Source: a virus. Taken from it: 64,000 nt of DNA. Shown one piece after another: positions 49,610 through 56,593 of this stretch (positions are counted from its first letter, which is position 1; every line of letters begins with the position of its first letter). The translations under genes and the position numbers were made by a program. The stretch lies in IMG/VR virus record IMGVR_UViG_3300042402_003740, positions 28,328-92,327 of that record; one strand, written 5' to 3'. The notes below the pieces were generated by a model that was not told where the DNA came from, did no database searches, and saw only the letters and a list, made by a program, of their open reading frames with translations.

Positions 49610-49721
49610 ATAGGCGTTTTTGTTTCATTTTCCTGCCGCTCTTTGGTGCGTTGAGTTTTGTCTTTTCGATTTTCTCGTCAAAAACAGGCTTTATTACCTT
49701 ACGCTGCCGCAGTTTTCTCAT
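49608..49721 (-). CDS. Small basic protein, 37 aa
   Basis: MRKLRQRKVIKPVFDEKIEK and TKLNAPKSGRKMKQKRL. Start ATG 49721 has AAGGAG 7 bases upstream and a CCTAAATAACTG box behind. The only minus-strand gene in this + strand region. Probably DNA-binding or a late small head component. Confidence 0.65.
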   Translation of the reverse strand: MRKLRQRKVIKPVFDEKIEKTKLNAPKSGRKMKQKRL

Positions 49722-49744
49722 GCAGGAACTCCTTAAGAAATCTA

Positions 49745-49757
49745 CAGTTATTTAGGC
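49745..49757 (-). promoter_or_regulatory. Late promoter-like box (CCTAAATAACTG)
   Basis: Lies 24 bases before the 37-aa gene; same CTAAATA core as at 16.6 and 20.1 kb. Confidence 0.55.
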
Positions 49758-49787
49758 AAATCCTGCTCTTTAGAAATCCAAGAAACC

Positions 49788-49938
49788 CTAAATACAAGTG
49801 GTCTTAAAGGACCAATCGCCAGTCGGCGTGGAGACAGTGCTCGGCAAGTGTCATTACGCTATTCATGCGATTGGAATTTCGCTACCTTACGACCATCATA
49901 GTGGGGGAGAACAGTTAACTCTGTTCTCCCCTATTGTT
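49788..49938 (+). ncRNA. Possible small RNA between late box and terminator
   Basis: A CTAAATAC box (49,788) is followed by about 105 bases with small hairpins (GGTC-TTAAA-GGACC; CGCC-AGT-CGGCG) and then a perfect 11-bp terminator GGGGAGAACAG-TTAACT-CTGTTCTCCCC (49,904-49,931) with TATTGTTT. Only a 17-codon frame lies between. Otherwise 49,939-50,002 holds nothing but a short CCCC/GGGG hairpin. Confidence 0.45.
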
Positions 49939-50002
49939 TCTCCAGATCGTGTTGCCCAAAAGAAAATGAACATACTTTCTTTTGAGAATCCCCCAAGAGG
50001 GG

Positions 50003-50030
50003 TTGACAAGTGGACGATATCGGGTATACT
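50003..50030 (+). promoter_or_regulatory. Sigma-70-type promoter of the tRNA array
   Basis: TTGACA, 16 bases, TATACT, ending 18 bases before tRNA-Lys. Confidence 0.82.
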
Positions 50031-50048
50031 TATCCATGTCAAGCGAAC

Positions 50049-50121
50049 GCCCCTATAACTCAGCAGGTAGAGTAGCAGACTTTTAATCTGACAGTCCCAG
50101 GTTCGATCCCTGGTGGGGGCA
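50049..50121 (+). tRNA. tRNA-Lys (anticodon TTT)
   Basis: Acceptor GCCCCTA/TGGGGGC (one T-G pair), loop CTTTTAA, T arm CCAGG-TTCGATC-CCTGG, discriminator A. First tRNA after the promoter. Confidence 0.93.
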
Positions 50122-50143
50122 TTGGAAATAGATAGTGTGATAG

Positions 50144-50216
50144 GCTCCCTTAACTCAGCGGCTAGAGTGCTTCCTTTACACGGAAGAAGTCGATGGTTCG
50201 AATCCGTCAGGGAGTA
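50144..50216 (+). tRNA. tRNA-Val (anticodon TAC)
   Basis: Acceptor GCTCCCT/AGGGAGT, anticodon stem CTTCC/GGAAG with loop TTTACAC, T arm GATGG-TTCGAAT-CCGTC. Confidence 0.93.
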
Positions 50217-50232
50217 TTGATAGTTTGATTTT

Positions 50233-50303
50233 GCCCCCATAGTATAATGGCATTACCCTTGATTTGTAATCATGAGAACCCAGTTCGATCCTGGGTGGGG
50301 GCT
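50233..50303 (+). tRNA. tRNA-Thr (anticodon TGT)
   Basis: Acceptor GCCCCCA/TGGGGGC, anticodon loop TTTGTAA (one mismatch in the stem), T arm CCCAG-TTCGATC-CTGGG. Confidence 0.9.
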
Positions 50304-50344
50304 TTGAAAGCAGACCAATCCTACATACTAATAGGAGGTCGTCT

Positions 50345-50746
50345 ATGAAAGAATCTAAATGTAGTTATTGTAATAATGTCTTTACATATAAGACAGGATC
50401 ATCGGCTGGTAAATATTGCTCAAATGCTTGCCAACAAACGCAACAACACCAAAAAAGAGTAAATCTCTGGCTTAATGAAGGTCTTACTGTATCATCAAAA
50501 ACAGCAAAACGATACCTGATGGACAAAAATGCAAGTTGTAGTTGTTGTGGTATTTCTGAGTGGAACGGACTACCTTTAGTGTTGGAACTTGAACATAAAG
50601 ACGGAAATGGTGAAAATAACGATCTGAAAAATATATGTCTTCTGTGTCCAAACTGTCATTCTCAAACAGCGACTTATAAAAATAAAAATAAGGGAAATGG
50701 AAGACATTATCGTAGAAAAAGATATTCCGAAGGTAAGTCTTATTAG
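50345..50746 (+). CDS. HNH endonuclease inside the tRNA array
   Basis: 133 residues. An N-terminal zinc finger (CSYCNNVFTY..., KYCSNACQ) precedes the HNH core CSCCGISEW..LVLELEHKDG NGENNDLKNI CLLCPNCHSQT. Typical free-standing homing nuclease of large phages. Ribosome site AGGAGG 6 bases upstream. A+T-rich codons unlike the 31-45 kb block; likely a mobile insertion between tRNA-Thr and tRNA-Gly. Confidence 0.9.
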   Translation: MKESKCSYCNNVFTYKTGSSAGKYCSNACQQTQQHQKRVNLWLNEGLTVSSKTAKRYLMDKNASCSCCGISEWNGLPLVLELEHKDGNGENNDLKNICLLCPNCHSQTATYKNKNKGNGRHYRRKRYSEGKSY

Positions 50747-50755
50747 TTAGATTTT

Positions 50756-50826
50756 GTGGGTGTGATGTAGTGGCAACATAAGAGTTTTCCAAACTTTTCT
50801 CACGGGTTCGAATCCCGTCACCCGCT
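50756..50826 (+). tRNA. tRNA-Gly (anticodon TCC)
   Basis: Acceptor GTGGGTG/CACCCGC, anticodon loop TTTCCAA, T arm ACGGG-TTCGAAT-CCCGT. Confidence 0.9.
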
Positions 50827-50852
50827 TTAAAGGAAAATGGAAAAATTAGACT

Positions 50853-51293
50853 ATGATGTATAGAAATCAAAACAACTCACAGCAAAATAATGAATTTGAC
50901 CATAAGGCCGCATTGGGAATAGGCATTTGGGTGATTGCCATCCTGACTGTTCTTGGTGGTGGCATCGGTGGTTGTGCGTACATCAAGCCCCGCTACGATG
51001 TCTGGGCTGCACAGATGCGAGGAGAAGCCGAGTATGCTCAAGCCGAACAGAATCGTCGCATCTCCATTCTGGAAGCCGAAGCGGAACTAGAATCGGCTAA
51101 ATCACTAGCCGCCGCCGAAGTCGAGAGAGCGAAGGGAGTGGCCGAAGCCAACGCCATCATCGGACAGAGCCTCAAGGATAATGAGGCATATCTACGATGG
51201 CAATGGATCAAGAATCTAGAGTCTGGTTCAAACTCTGTCATCTATGTGCCTACGGAAGCGGGACTCCCAATCCTTGAAGCGGGGAAGCGATGA
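50853..51293 (+). CDS. Membrane-anchored coiled-coil protein (SPFH-like tail)
   Basis: 146 residues. A membrane helix at 19-42 (AALGIGIWVIAILTVLGGGI), then a long Ala/Glu coiled coil (AEYAQAEQNRRISILEAEAE; LESAKSLAAAEVERAKGVAE) and a C-terminal NEAYLRWQWIKNLESGSNSV followed by IYVPTEAGLPIL, as in phage proteins related to band-7/prohibitin C-termini. May coat or organise the host membrane. The start shows little ribosome site. Confidence 0.75.
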   Translation: MMYRNQNNSQQNNEFDHKAALGIGIWVIAILTVLGGGIGGCAYIKPRYDVWAAQMRGEAEYAQAEQNRRISILEAEAELESAKSLAAAEVERAKGVAEANAIIGQSLKDNEAYLRWQWIKNLESGSNSVIYVPTEAGLPILEAGKR

Positions 51294-51409
51294 CAGAGGT
51301 TGCTACTGTATTGATAGTTGCAGGAGTTTCATTTCATATAGGGTGGTATCTAGGCAGAGTTCATCTCATGCTAGATGACATGATTAAGCGTGAGGATCAG
51401 AAGAAGTAA
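51290..51409 (+). CDS. Single-pass membrane peptide, 39 aa
   Basis: ATGA overlap with the previous gene, which has GGGGAAGCG as its ribosome site. MTEVATVLIVAGVSFHIGWY then LGRVHLMLDDMIKRE. Similar short YLGR-type membrane peptides lie next to coiled-coil genes in other T4-type phages. Confidence 0.65.
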   Translation: MTEVATVLIVAGVSFHIGWYLGRVHLMLDDMIKREDQKK

Positions 51410-51411
51410 CA

Positions 51412-51501
51412 GGACAGATGGCAGAGTGGTCTAATGCTGCGGTTTACTAAACCGCCGATGGTTCTAGAAACCATCCGAGGGTTCGAATCCTTCTCTGTCC
51501 G
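51412..51501 (+). tRNA. tRNA-Ser (anticodon ACT)
   Basis: Acceptor GGACAGA/TCTGTCC, anticodon stem GCGGT/ACCGC with loop TTACTAA, long variable arm, discriminator G as for Ser. An A34 anticodon (ACT) is rare in bacteria, where GCT is usual. Confidence 0.88.
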
Positions 51502-51515
51502 TTCTACATAAAAGC

Positions 51516-52268
51516 ATGAAGCAAACCCTTTTCATATCAGATATGCACATTGCATCAAACAAGTGCAAAGCAAAATTACTCTCATCCTTTATCAAAAAAG
51601 ATGAGAGTTCTTGCATTTATCTTGTTGGTGATGTCATAGACATTTGGCGTTTCAATCAGGCTTTCAAAATGGATTTGTCCACACAGACATATCATGTGGA
51701 CTGTATCCGCCGTCTGCTTAAGAAAGCAAAGCACGGAGAAGTGCATTATATTTGGGGAAACCACGATGAATTTATGCACAGGTTCTCCGAGTCCAAGTCT
51801 TTTGGTGGAGTCCATCTCCACGAACGCTGCGACTATACTGCATCGGATGGTCGTCGCTACCTTGTCTTGCACGGACACCAGTTTGATCTCGTATGTAAAT
51901 ACAAGATTGGAACACTCTTGTCCAAGATCGGAGATGTTGGCTATGAACTTCTCATAGACATAAATGAGTGGTACAACTGGTGCAGAAAGAAGATGGGTCT
52001 ACGATATGCATCTCTTTCCAAGTATGTGAAGGTAAAACTCAAAAAGGCAACAATGTTTATTGGTAACTTTGAGAAGCACCTTGCACAATACGCAGAACAA
52101 AATGGATATGATGGCGTGATCTGTGGGCATATCCACGAACCAGCAGATAAAATGATTGGAAAGATCCATTATCTCAACTGTGGATGCTGGACTGATGAAG
52201 CAAACTTAAACTATTTGGTTGACAGGGGAGACGGGAAGGGTATAATCTTATGCAGATACGAAGAGTGA
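51516..52268 (+). CDS. Metallophosphoesterase (LpxH/UDP-diacylglucosamine type)
   Basis: 250 residues with all calcineurin-type metal motifs: SDMH (8-11), GDVIDIW (38-44), GNHDE (81-85), HGHQFD (119-124), GHIHEP (about 207). Distances fit LpxH and related UDP-2,3-diacylglucosamine pyrophosphatases of lipid A synthesis, suggesting action on envelope lipids, but DNA/RNA or nucleotide substrates are not excluded. No exact ribosome site can be seen. Between tRNA-Ser and a small membrane gene. Confidence 0.82.
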   Translation: MKQTLFISDMHIASNKCKAKLLSSFIKKDESSCIYLVGDVIDIWRFNQAFKMDLSTQTYHVDCIRRLLKKAKHGEVHYIWGNHDEFMHRFSESKSFGGVHLHERCDYTASDGRRYLVLHGHQFDLVCKYKIGTLLSKIGDVGYELLIDINEWYNWCRKKMGLRYASLSKYVKVKLKKATMFIGNFEKHLAQYAEQNGYDGVICGHIHEPADKMIGKIHYLNCGCWTDEANLNYLVDRGDGKGIILCRYEE

Positions 52269-52402
52269 AAAACTTTGCAGAGGACTTTCTTGTTTATCCT
52301 GTAGTCTACATTGGATTGTGTGCTGCTGCTGTTGCGGCAAATGTAGCATTTTGGATATGGGATGCCTTTGGATATTTGTTTTCTCTCCTGAAGAAGAAAT
52401 AG
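52250..52402 (+). CDS. Small membrane protein, 50 aa
   Basis: Starts inside the end of the phosphoesterase gene behind AAGGG. MQIRRVKNFAEDFLVYPVVY, then a helix IGLCAAAVAANVAFWIWDAF and a Lys tail. Stop touches tRNA-Ser(GGA). Function unknown. Confidence 0.62.
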   Translation: MQIRRVKNFAEDFLVYPVVYIGLCAAAVAANVAFWIWDAFGYLFSLLKKK

Positions 52403-52489
52403 GGAAGGTTGTCCGAGTGGTTGAAGGAGCAGCATTGGAAATGCTGTATAGGAGCAATCCTATCGTGGGTTCGAATCCCACATCTTCCG
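52403..52489 (+). tRNA. tRNA-Ser (anticodon GGA)
   Basis: Acceptor GGAAGGT/ATCTTCC (one G-T), anticodon stem CAGCA/TGCTG with loop TTGGAAA, long variable arm, discriminator G. Confidence 0.94.
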
Positions 52490-52490
52490 T

Positions 52491-52562
52491 TGATCTGTAG
52501 CACAACGGCAGTGCAATCCGCTGTTAACGGATAGGTTACTGGTTCGAATCCAGTCAGATCAG
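52491..52562 (+). tRNA. tRNA-Asn (anticodon GTT)
   Basis: Acceptor TGATCTG/CAGATCA, stem ATCCG/CGGAT with loop CTGTTAA, T arm ACTGG-TTCGAAT-CCAGT. Confidence 0.94.
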
Positions 52563-52565
52563 TTT

Positions 52566-52646
52566 GGTTGTGTACTCAAGCGGCAACGAGGGCAGACTGT
52601 AAATCTGCTGCCATAGGCTTCGGGGGTTCGAGTCCCTCCGCAACCA
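52566..52646 (+). tRNA. tRNA-Tyr (anticodon GTA)
   Basis: Acceptor GGTTGTG/CGCAACC, stem GCAGA/TCTGC with loop CTGTAAA, long variable arm, and T arm with GGGGG around TTCGAGT. Confidence 0.94.
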
Positions 52647-52648
52647 CT

Positions 52649-52894
52649 ATGAAATACTATGCCATTGCAATTCGTGGAGACGAGTCCCATTTGCTCCGAG
52701 ACAATTTCCTCAATGAGAAGAAGGAACCTACAAGTGGGATTCTCTTCTTCAAAAAGAAGCCTGATGCCGAAGCCGAGTGCGATGGAATGAATCGTCTCCG
52801 CAAGAGCATGAAATTGGAAGAGTGCTACTCTGTTGTTCGGGTCGAAGAGGACTGCGGAATCTATGGGAAGATTGTGGACGGCAAACAGGGATAA
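52649..52894 (+). CDS. Small conserved protein, 81 aa
   Basis: ATG 52649 lies directly behind tRNA-Tyr. MKYYAIAIRGDESHLLRDNF, then FFKKKPDAEAECDGMNRLRK and YSVVRVEEDCGIYGKI: a beta-alpha-beta pattern as in small ferredoxin-like folds. Function unknown. The tRNA end and this start leave no room for a ribosome site of its own. Confidence 0.68.
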   Translation: MKYYAIAIRGDESHLLRDNFLNEKKEPTSGILFFKKKPDAEAECDGMNRLRKSMKLEECYSVVRVEEDCGIYGKIVDGKQG

Positions 52895-52900
52895 TATATA
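52872..52900 (+). promoter_or_regulatory. Possible leaderless promoter
   Basis: TTGTGG, 17 bases, TATATA, five bases before ATG 52906. Weak boxes but the same geometry as the three strong leaderless cases. Confidence 0.4.
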
Positions 52901-52905
52901 CCTGT

Positions 52906-53370
52906 ATGCCTAAATGGATTCGACCAAGACCTGAAGACCTGAAGAAGGAATATGAGATTGAATACCGCAATCACATAGAGCCTGAATATGGTGATATTTT
53001 TCCTACACTAGAGTCTTTTGTTGCAGCAGCCAAAAAAGGGAAGATTAGGAAAATAACACCAGCAATGGACAGGGAAATAGAGAATCGCAGTCAAACAGGT
53101 TCAATGAAAGAACTCCTTTCCCTCATAAAGTCCTACCGATCCTACCCCAAATACAGAAACGAAAAGACACTGGCAGATTTGGAATCCAAGATCAAGGGCA
53201 AGGGGGAGATGTCTGTTCCGATTGTCTTGGAGTTTCCTGATGGATCGCTCCGCATAATGGGAGGCAATACAAGAATGGACATTGCGTTCTGGTATGCGGA
53301 ATCGGTTCCTGTACTCATAGTAAAGATTCCTAAACTAAAGACATTTGGAGAGTGGAATGAGTCTCCCTGA
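52906..53370 (+). CDS. ParB-like domain protein, 154 aa
   Basis: N-terminal basic region (MPKWIRPRPEDLKKEYEIEY), then SVPIVLEFPDGSLRIMGGNT with RMDIAFWYAESVPVLIVKIP, which matches the ParB/sulfiredoxin-type pattern PI-hh-x-DG-hhh-GG-N-T-R. Phage members of this kind are often stand-alone. DNA- or nucleotide-binding is likely. Overlaps the next gene. Confidence 0.65.
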   Translation: MPKWIRPRPEDLKKEYEIEYRNHIEPEYGDIFPTLESFVAAAKKGKIRKITPAMDREIENRSQTGSMKELLSLIKSYRSYPKYRNEKTLADLESKIKGKGEMSVPIVLEFPDGSLRIMGGNTRMDIAFWYAESVPVLIVKIPKLKTFGEWNESP

Positions 53371-53551
53371 AGAAAAGATACGAGCAGTAACCGCCACAAG
53401 GCAGTTCTTGTATGATTTACTCAATCCAAAGAAGACTCCCCGTGTACCAAAGGCTGTGCGCCTAGAGGCTCGACGGGTGTTGAAGCACTTTCCTTTTGAT
53501 TGTGAAATCCAAATTAGAGACTGGACACGGGAGGAAAGAGATGCCGATTGA
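53357..53551 (+). CDS. Conserved small phage protein, 64 aa
   Basis: ATG 53357 behind GGAGAG. AVTATRQFLYDLLNPKKTPR, then VPKAVRLEARRVLKHFPFDC is a signature seen in early genes of many tailed phages. Function unknown. Confidence 0.78.
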   Translation: MSLPEEKIRAVTATRQFLYDLLNPKKTPRVPKAVRLEARRVLKHFPFDCEIQIRDWTREERDAD

Positions 53552-53813
53552 ATACGAAATGATGTATCTGAAGAACACTGTTGTTGATGCCATAAAGCAA
53601 TTTTCACAAAACACAGGATCTGCTGCTTGGATCAACAGCATTGAAGATGCCGTTCTTGACATTGTAGAAAACGACCCTGATGCGATGTCTAAATTCAAAG
53701 ACTATCAGGTGCTTGCAATGCGTGAATTGGTTTCCCGTGGCTACTGGATTAAATGGGACGAAGAGATGGGCTGTACTGTACTGCGAAGATTGCCTTATCG
53801 AAATGATAAATAA
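53541..53813 (+). CDS. Unrecognised protein, 90 aa
   Basis: ATG 53541 with AGGAAAGAG upstream, overlapping the previous gene. Helices VDAIKQFSQNTGSAAWINSI and LVSRGYWIKWDEEMG. The C-terminus overlaps a GATAAATA box. No family. Confidence 0.66.
   Translation: MPIEYEMMYLKNTVVDAIKQFSQNTGSAAWINSIEDAVLDIVENDPDAMSKFKDYQVLAMRELVSRGYWIKWDEEMGCTVLRRLPYRNDK
53805..53812 (+). promoter_or_regulatory. Possible late promoter box (GATAAATA)
   Basis: GATAAATA overlaps the stop of the previous gene, 16 bases before the GGAGG of the next. The match uses Asp-Lys-stop codons, so chance is a real alternative. Confidence 0.4.
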
Positions 53814-53828
53814 GGTTGGAGGAAACCT

Positions 53829-54050
53829 ATGGCAAAAAACAAAGACAGAAAAAGAATGGAAAACGAGGTGTACTATTTTGTTGGACACCTTAGTACCGAT
53901 GGATACTATACTCCTCTTCTGTTAACTGAAAAGGAATATGCTACGGCTAAAGCCCGTGCTGGAAAGAATCCAGAAGATCTCCATTCCACTTGTGTAGTTT
54001 TCCAACAGGTAATTAATGGAAAAGCAGTAGGCGAAAAATACAAATTGTAG
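53829..54050 (+). CDS. Small protein, 73 aa
   Basis: Starts behind GGAGG. Basic N-terminus (MAKNKDRKRMENEVYYFVGH) and the strands TPLLLTEKEYATAKARAGKN, TCVVFQQVINGKAVGEKYKL. Phage homologues of this length occur next to helicase and repair genes; function unknown. Confidence 0.68.
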   Translation: MAKNKDRKRMENEVYYFVGHLSTDGYYTPLLLTEKEYATAKARAGKNPEDLHSTCVVFQQVINGKAVGEKYKL

Positions 54051-54054
54051 CCTA

Positions 54055-54083
54055 TTGACTCTACCCCTTGTTGGGTGTATACT
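54055..54083 (+). promoter_or_regulatory. Sigma-70-type promoter, leaderless
   Basis: TTGACT, 17 bases, TATACT, then exactly six bases (TTCGCC) before ATG 54090. Confidence 0.82.
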
Positions 54084-54089
54084 TTCGCC

Positions 54090-54299
54090 ATGCCTAAACG
54101 ACATATCGACCATCTAGATCTAGCAGCAGAGCGGGAAGGCTCTGCTGTTCGCCGTCATAACGCCACAATCTGCCGTACTATGGGTTGGGGTAAAGGTATC
54201 ACCAAGCAACGCAGGGCGCACATCGACGGAGAGCGAAAGATTGAAGTGCGAATTATCAATAGAGGAAAATGGATAATAGAGGAAGGAGTTAGAGCATGA
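54090..54299 (+). CDS. Small basic protein, 69 aa
   Basis: MPKRHIDHLDLAAEREGSAV, then CRTMGWGKGITKQRRAHIDG and EVRIINRGKWIIEEGVRA. Start set by the promoter. Basic and strand-rich; DNA- or RNA-binding likely. Overlaps the 30-aa gene (ATGA). Confidence 0.7.
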   Translation: MPKRHIDHLDLAAEREGSAVRRHNATICRTMGWGKGITKQRRAHIDGERKIEVRIINRGKWIIEEGVRA

Positions 54300-54388
54300 G
54301 CCGTAAAGGTAGACACCGTGGCTTCAGCCGCCGTCGAAAGATTGGTAGCAGCAAGCGTCGAGCAAGAAAACTCAATCGAATGAAGTGA
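54296..54388 (+). CDS. Arg/Lys-rich mini-protein, 30 aa
   Basis: MSRKGRHRGFSRRRKIGSSK followed by RRARKLNRMK. More than half of the residues are basic; ribosome site AAGGAG is 8 bases upstream. Overlap with its neighbour and codon use support translation. Nucleic-acid binding likely. Confidence 0.62.
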   Translation: MSRKGRHRGFSRRRKIGSSKRRARKLNRMK

Positions 54389-54403
54389 TTTTGGAGATTA
54401 CAG

Positions 54404-54616
54404 ATGAAATTCTGCAAGACTTGTGGTAATGTTATTCCAAAGATTCGTGTGGAAATTGTTCCGCACACAACCACCTGTGTTGGGTGTTCTACCGAATCAA
54501 AGCGTGTAGGGTTTATGGATTGGCATCACAAGACAGCACCAGAACTTGTCGTGGTTTCTGCGGATGACCGTGAGAATCTACGACGAGCACAGCGTGTAAA
54601 CAGCAGGAGTCGCTAA
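54404..54616 (+). CDS. DksA/TraR-type zinc finger protein
   Basis: 70 residues. CKTCGNVIPKIRVEIVPHTT TCVGC reads as the C-x2-C...C-x2-C finger of the DksA/TraR family, followed by MDWHHKTAPELVVV. Members bind RNA polymerase or act as small regulators. Directly followed by the uvsE gene with shared stop/start (TAATG). Confidence 0.8.
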   Translation: MKFCKTCGNVIPKIRVEIVPHTTTCVGCSTESKRVGFMDWHHKTAPELVVVSADDRENLRRAQRVNSRSR

Positions 54617-55554
54617 TGGGTATTCGCCATCTCGGGTATGCTTGCCAGAACCTCTCTCTTGAAGAGGGCAGGAAAAAGAAAGACAGAATTATGACTGACC
54701 GCACCTTGCGGCAGAGTGGTTTCTCTTTGGAGCGGGTTGGAGAAATTGCAGTCAAAAATTGCAATGATCTCCAGCCCATTTTGGATTGGAATCATAGTAA
54801 TGATATCCGATTCTTCCGAATTGGGAGCGGAATCTTTCCTTTTATGGATCATCCCGAGATTGGCTATACCCTGAACGACCTCTCCACAGCCCACAGGGAA
54901 GCCATTACAGCCGCCCTGACCCGAGCAGGGGCGTTTGCCAAGTCCGTGGGGATGCGGCTCTCCTGCCATCCAGGTCCCTATACCTGCCTTGCCTCCCCCG
55001 ATCCTAAAATCAAAGATAAGAGTATTCTATCTTTGAATATGCATTCCCTTATTTCTGATCTTTTAGGATACGGCGAGGAATTCGCTATCAACATCCATGT
55101 GGGAGGGGTATACGAGGGGAAGGATGCAACAGCCGAACGCTTCTGTGAGGCGTATACGGGCTTGGACGAAAAGGTAAAAGCCCGTCTTACCCTTGAGAAC
55201 GATGACAAGGAATCCATGTGGTCAATGACCGATCTATATTCAAAGATATGGAAGCGGTGTGGAGTCAAACTGGTTTTGGATATCCACCACCACAGATTTT
55301 GTAAACAGGAATCTGTACAGGAAGCCGCCGACATGGCTTTCGAGAGTTGGCAGGGATTCTGCGAAATTCCAAAGATTCATTATTCCGAATCAAAACCTAA
55401 TTCCCGACCCCAAGCCCATTCGGACTACATACAGGAACCCATTCCCGACCTTCGGGGTGATTACGATGTGATGATTGAGGCGAAGGCAAAGGATTTGGCT
55501 CTGCTAAATTACAGAAAATTGTGCAGAGACTGGAGAAGTGAAAATGTCGGATGA
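54616..55554 (+). CDS. uvsE: UV-damage endonuclease (UvsE/UVDE)
   Basis: 312 residues with UVDE landmarks: MGIRHLGYACQNLSLEEG, VGEIAVKNCNDLQPILDWNH, IRFFRIGSGIFPFMDHPEIG, RLSCHPGPYTCL, FAINIHVGGVYEGKDATAER, LENDDKESM, LVLDIHHHRFC and HYSESKPNSRP, giving the His/Glu/Asp metal site of this TIM-barrel enzyme. Cuts 5' of UV photoproducts, beneficial to a phage in sunlit water. Overlaps the next gene by 11 bases. Confidence 0.93.
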   Translation: MGIRHLGYACQNLSLEEGRKKKDRIMTDRTLRQSGFSLERVGEIAVKNCNDLQPILDWNHSNDIRFFRIGSGIFPFMDHPEIGYTLNDLSTAHREAITAALTRAGAFAKSVGMRLSCHPGPYTCLASPDPKIKDKSILSLNMHSLISDLLGYGEEFAINIHVGGVYEGKDATAERFCEAYTGLDEKVKARLTLENDDKESMWSMTDLYSKIWKRCGVKLVLDIHHHRFCKQESVQEAADMAFESWQGFCEIPKIHYSESKPNSRPQAHSDYIQEPIPDLRGDYDVMIEAKAKDLALLNYRKLCRDWRSENVG

Positions 55555-55795
55555 CGGAAAAGAATTGTCAAAATGGGATTATCGTATCTTTAGAGGTCAG
55601 GACGGTTTTTACAGCATTGGTGAAGTGTACTATGATAGCGAAGATAATCCTGTAGGCTGGATTCAGGAAGGAATGGCTCCATGTGGAGATTCAGTTGAAG
55701 AACTGATATCTTGCCTAAAGTTGATGCTGAATGCCACAAATAAGCCTGTGTTTCAGCCGCCAAAGGAGAGCATAGATGACAGAAATAGAGATTGA
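55544..55795 (+). CDS. Conserved small protein, 83 aa
   Basis: ATG 55544 is favoured by GGAGA; a GTG lies six bases earlier. LSKWDYRIFRGQDGFYSIGE, then VYYDSEDNPVGWIQEGMAPC and a helix EELISCLKLMLNATNKPVFQ. Similar proteins are seen next to early genes in T4-type marine phages. Confidence 0.72.
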   Translation: MSDDGKELSKWDYRIFRGQDGFYSIGEVYYDSEDNPVGWIQEGMAPCGDSVEELISCLKLMLNATNKPVFQPPKESIDDRNRD

Positions 55796-55964
55796 CGATC
55801 TGAAGAAAGAAAACATCGTTTTGAAAATGCAAAACGAAAGACTCAAGTACGACATGGAAAAACTTCAGAACATGATAAAGGATATTCTGATAATCCAAGT
55901 GAACGGTGGAGGTACAGATGAGCAAGCCCGAGATAGCGAAGGTGTTGCTGGAAACAATTCTTGA
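55776..55964 (+). CDS. Coiled-coil mini-protein, 62 aa
   Basis: MTEIEIDDLKKENIVLKMQN then ERLKYDMEKLQNMIKDILII form one long helix; the tail is Gly/Asp/Asn. Overlaps neighbours on both sides. No family. Confidence 0.6.
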   Translation: MTEIEIDDLKKENIVLKMQNERLKYDMEKLQNMIKDILIIQVNGGGTDEQARDSEGVAGNNS

Positions 55965-56145
55965 AAATCATGGATTTGTAAGATCTTGTCCTATTCAATA
56001 CGACAAAGATACAAAGAAGTGGTTTTTTTGGAATGAGTCTGCTACCGAAAAAAGCAAAGATTACAACAGCCTTGAGGACGCTCTGTACGGTTTAGAGGAG
56101 TACTGCGAACTCCTTGACAATCAATTCAAAGGAACTAAAGAATGA
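55918..56145 (+). CDS. Small protein, 75 aa
   Basis: ATG 55918 behind GGAGG. KPEIAKVLLETILENHGFVR, then a strand pair CPIQYDKDTKKWFFWNESAT and an acidic helix. Four-base overlap with the next gene. Confidence 0.65.
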   Translation: MSKPEIAKVLLETILENHGFVRSCPIQYDKDTKKWFFWNESATEKSKDYNSLEDALYGLEEYCELLDNQFKGTKE

Positions 56146-56399
56146 GTGGATACCGACTACATATTGATATTCCCCTGTCAGGTGGAGAAGAAGAAGCCGT
56201 AAAGATTGGGGAAGAAATCATCAAATTGCTAAACATCAGACACAAAATGTCTGAAATGGGAGTGGAGCAGATTAATTATAGAGTGGGTCACGATGAAGAC
56301 CGCCAAAAGAGCAATTACCTCATCAAGACTCCATCAGGTCATGTAAACAACAAGAAGTCGAGAATTTTGTTTTCAGAAGACTTGACAACAGCAGAGTAA
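56142..56399 (+). CDS. Small protein, 85 aa
   Basis: ATGA overlap with the previous gene. MSGYRLHIDIPLSGGEEEAV with an amphipathic helix KIGEEIIKLLNIRHKMSEMG and strand QINYRVGHDEDRQKSNYLIK. Its last codons hold the next promoter. Confidence 0.65.
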   Translation: MSGYRLHIDIPLSGGEEEAVKIGEEIIKLLNIRHKMSEMGVEQINYRVGHDEDRQKSNYLIKTPSGHVNNKKSRILFSEDLTTAE

Positions 56400-56409
56400 C
56401 GGGTATACT
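56382..56409 (+). promoter_or_regulatory. Sigma-70-type promoter before tRNA-Ile
   Basis: TTGACA, 16 bases, TATACT, 19 bases before tRNA-Ile. Confidence 0.78.
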
Positions 56410-56428
56410 TACCTGTGTAATGAGTGAT

Positions 56429-56503
56429 GCGCCGTGGGAGGTCTTGGTCATCTCAGTTCGACTTATAATCGAATAAGACTTGGTTCGAATCCAAGACGGC
56501 GTA
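56429..56503 (+). tRNA. tRNA-Ile (anticodon TAT)
   Basis: Acceptor GCGCCGT/ACGGCGT, stem TTCGA/TCGAA with loop CTTATAA, T arm CTTGG-TTCGAAT-CCAAG. Reads AUA directly without lysidine. Confidence 0.93.
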
Positions 56504-56593
56504 CTGAAGAAAGAGGAAAAAATGCGAAGTGATTACAGTATTAGATTTGGTCGAGTGAAGGTTTTACCCTATTACCCCTTTAAAGGAGGACAA

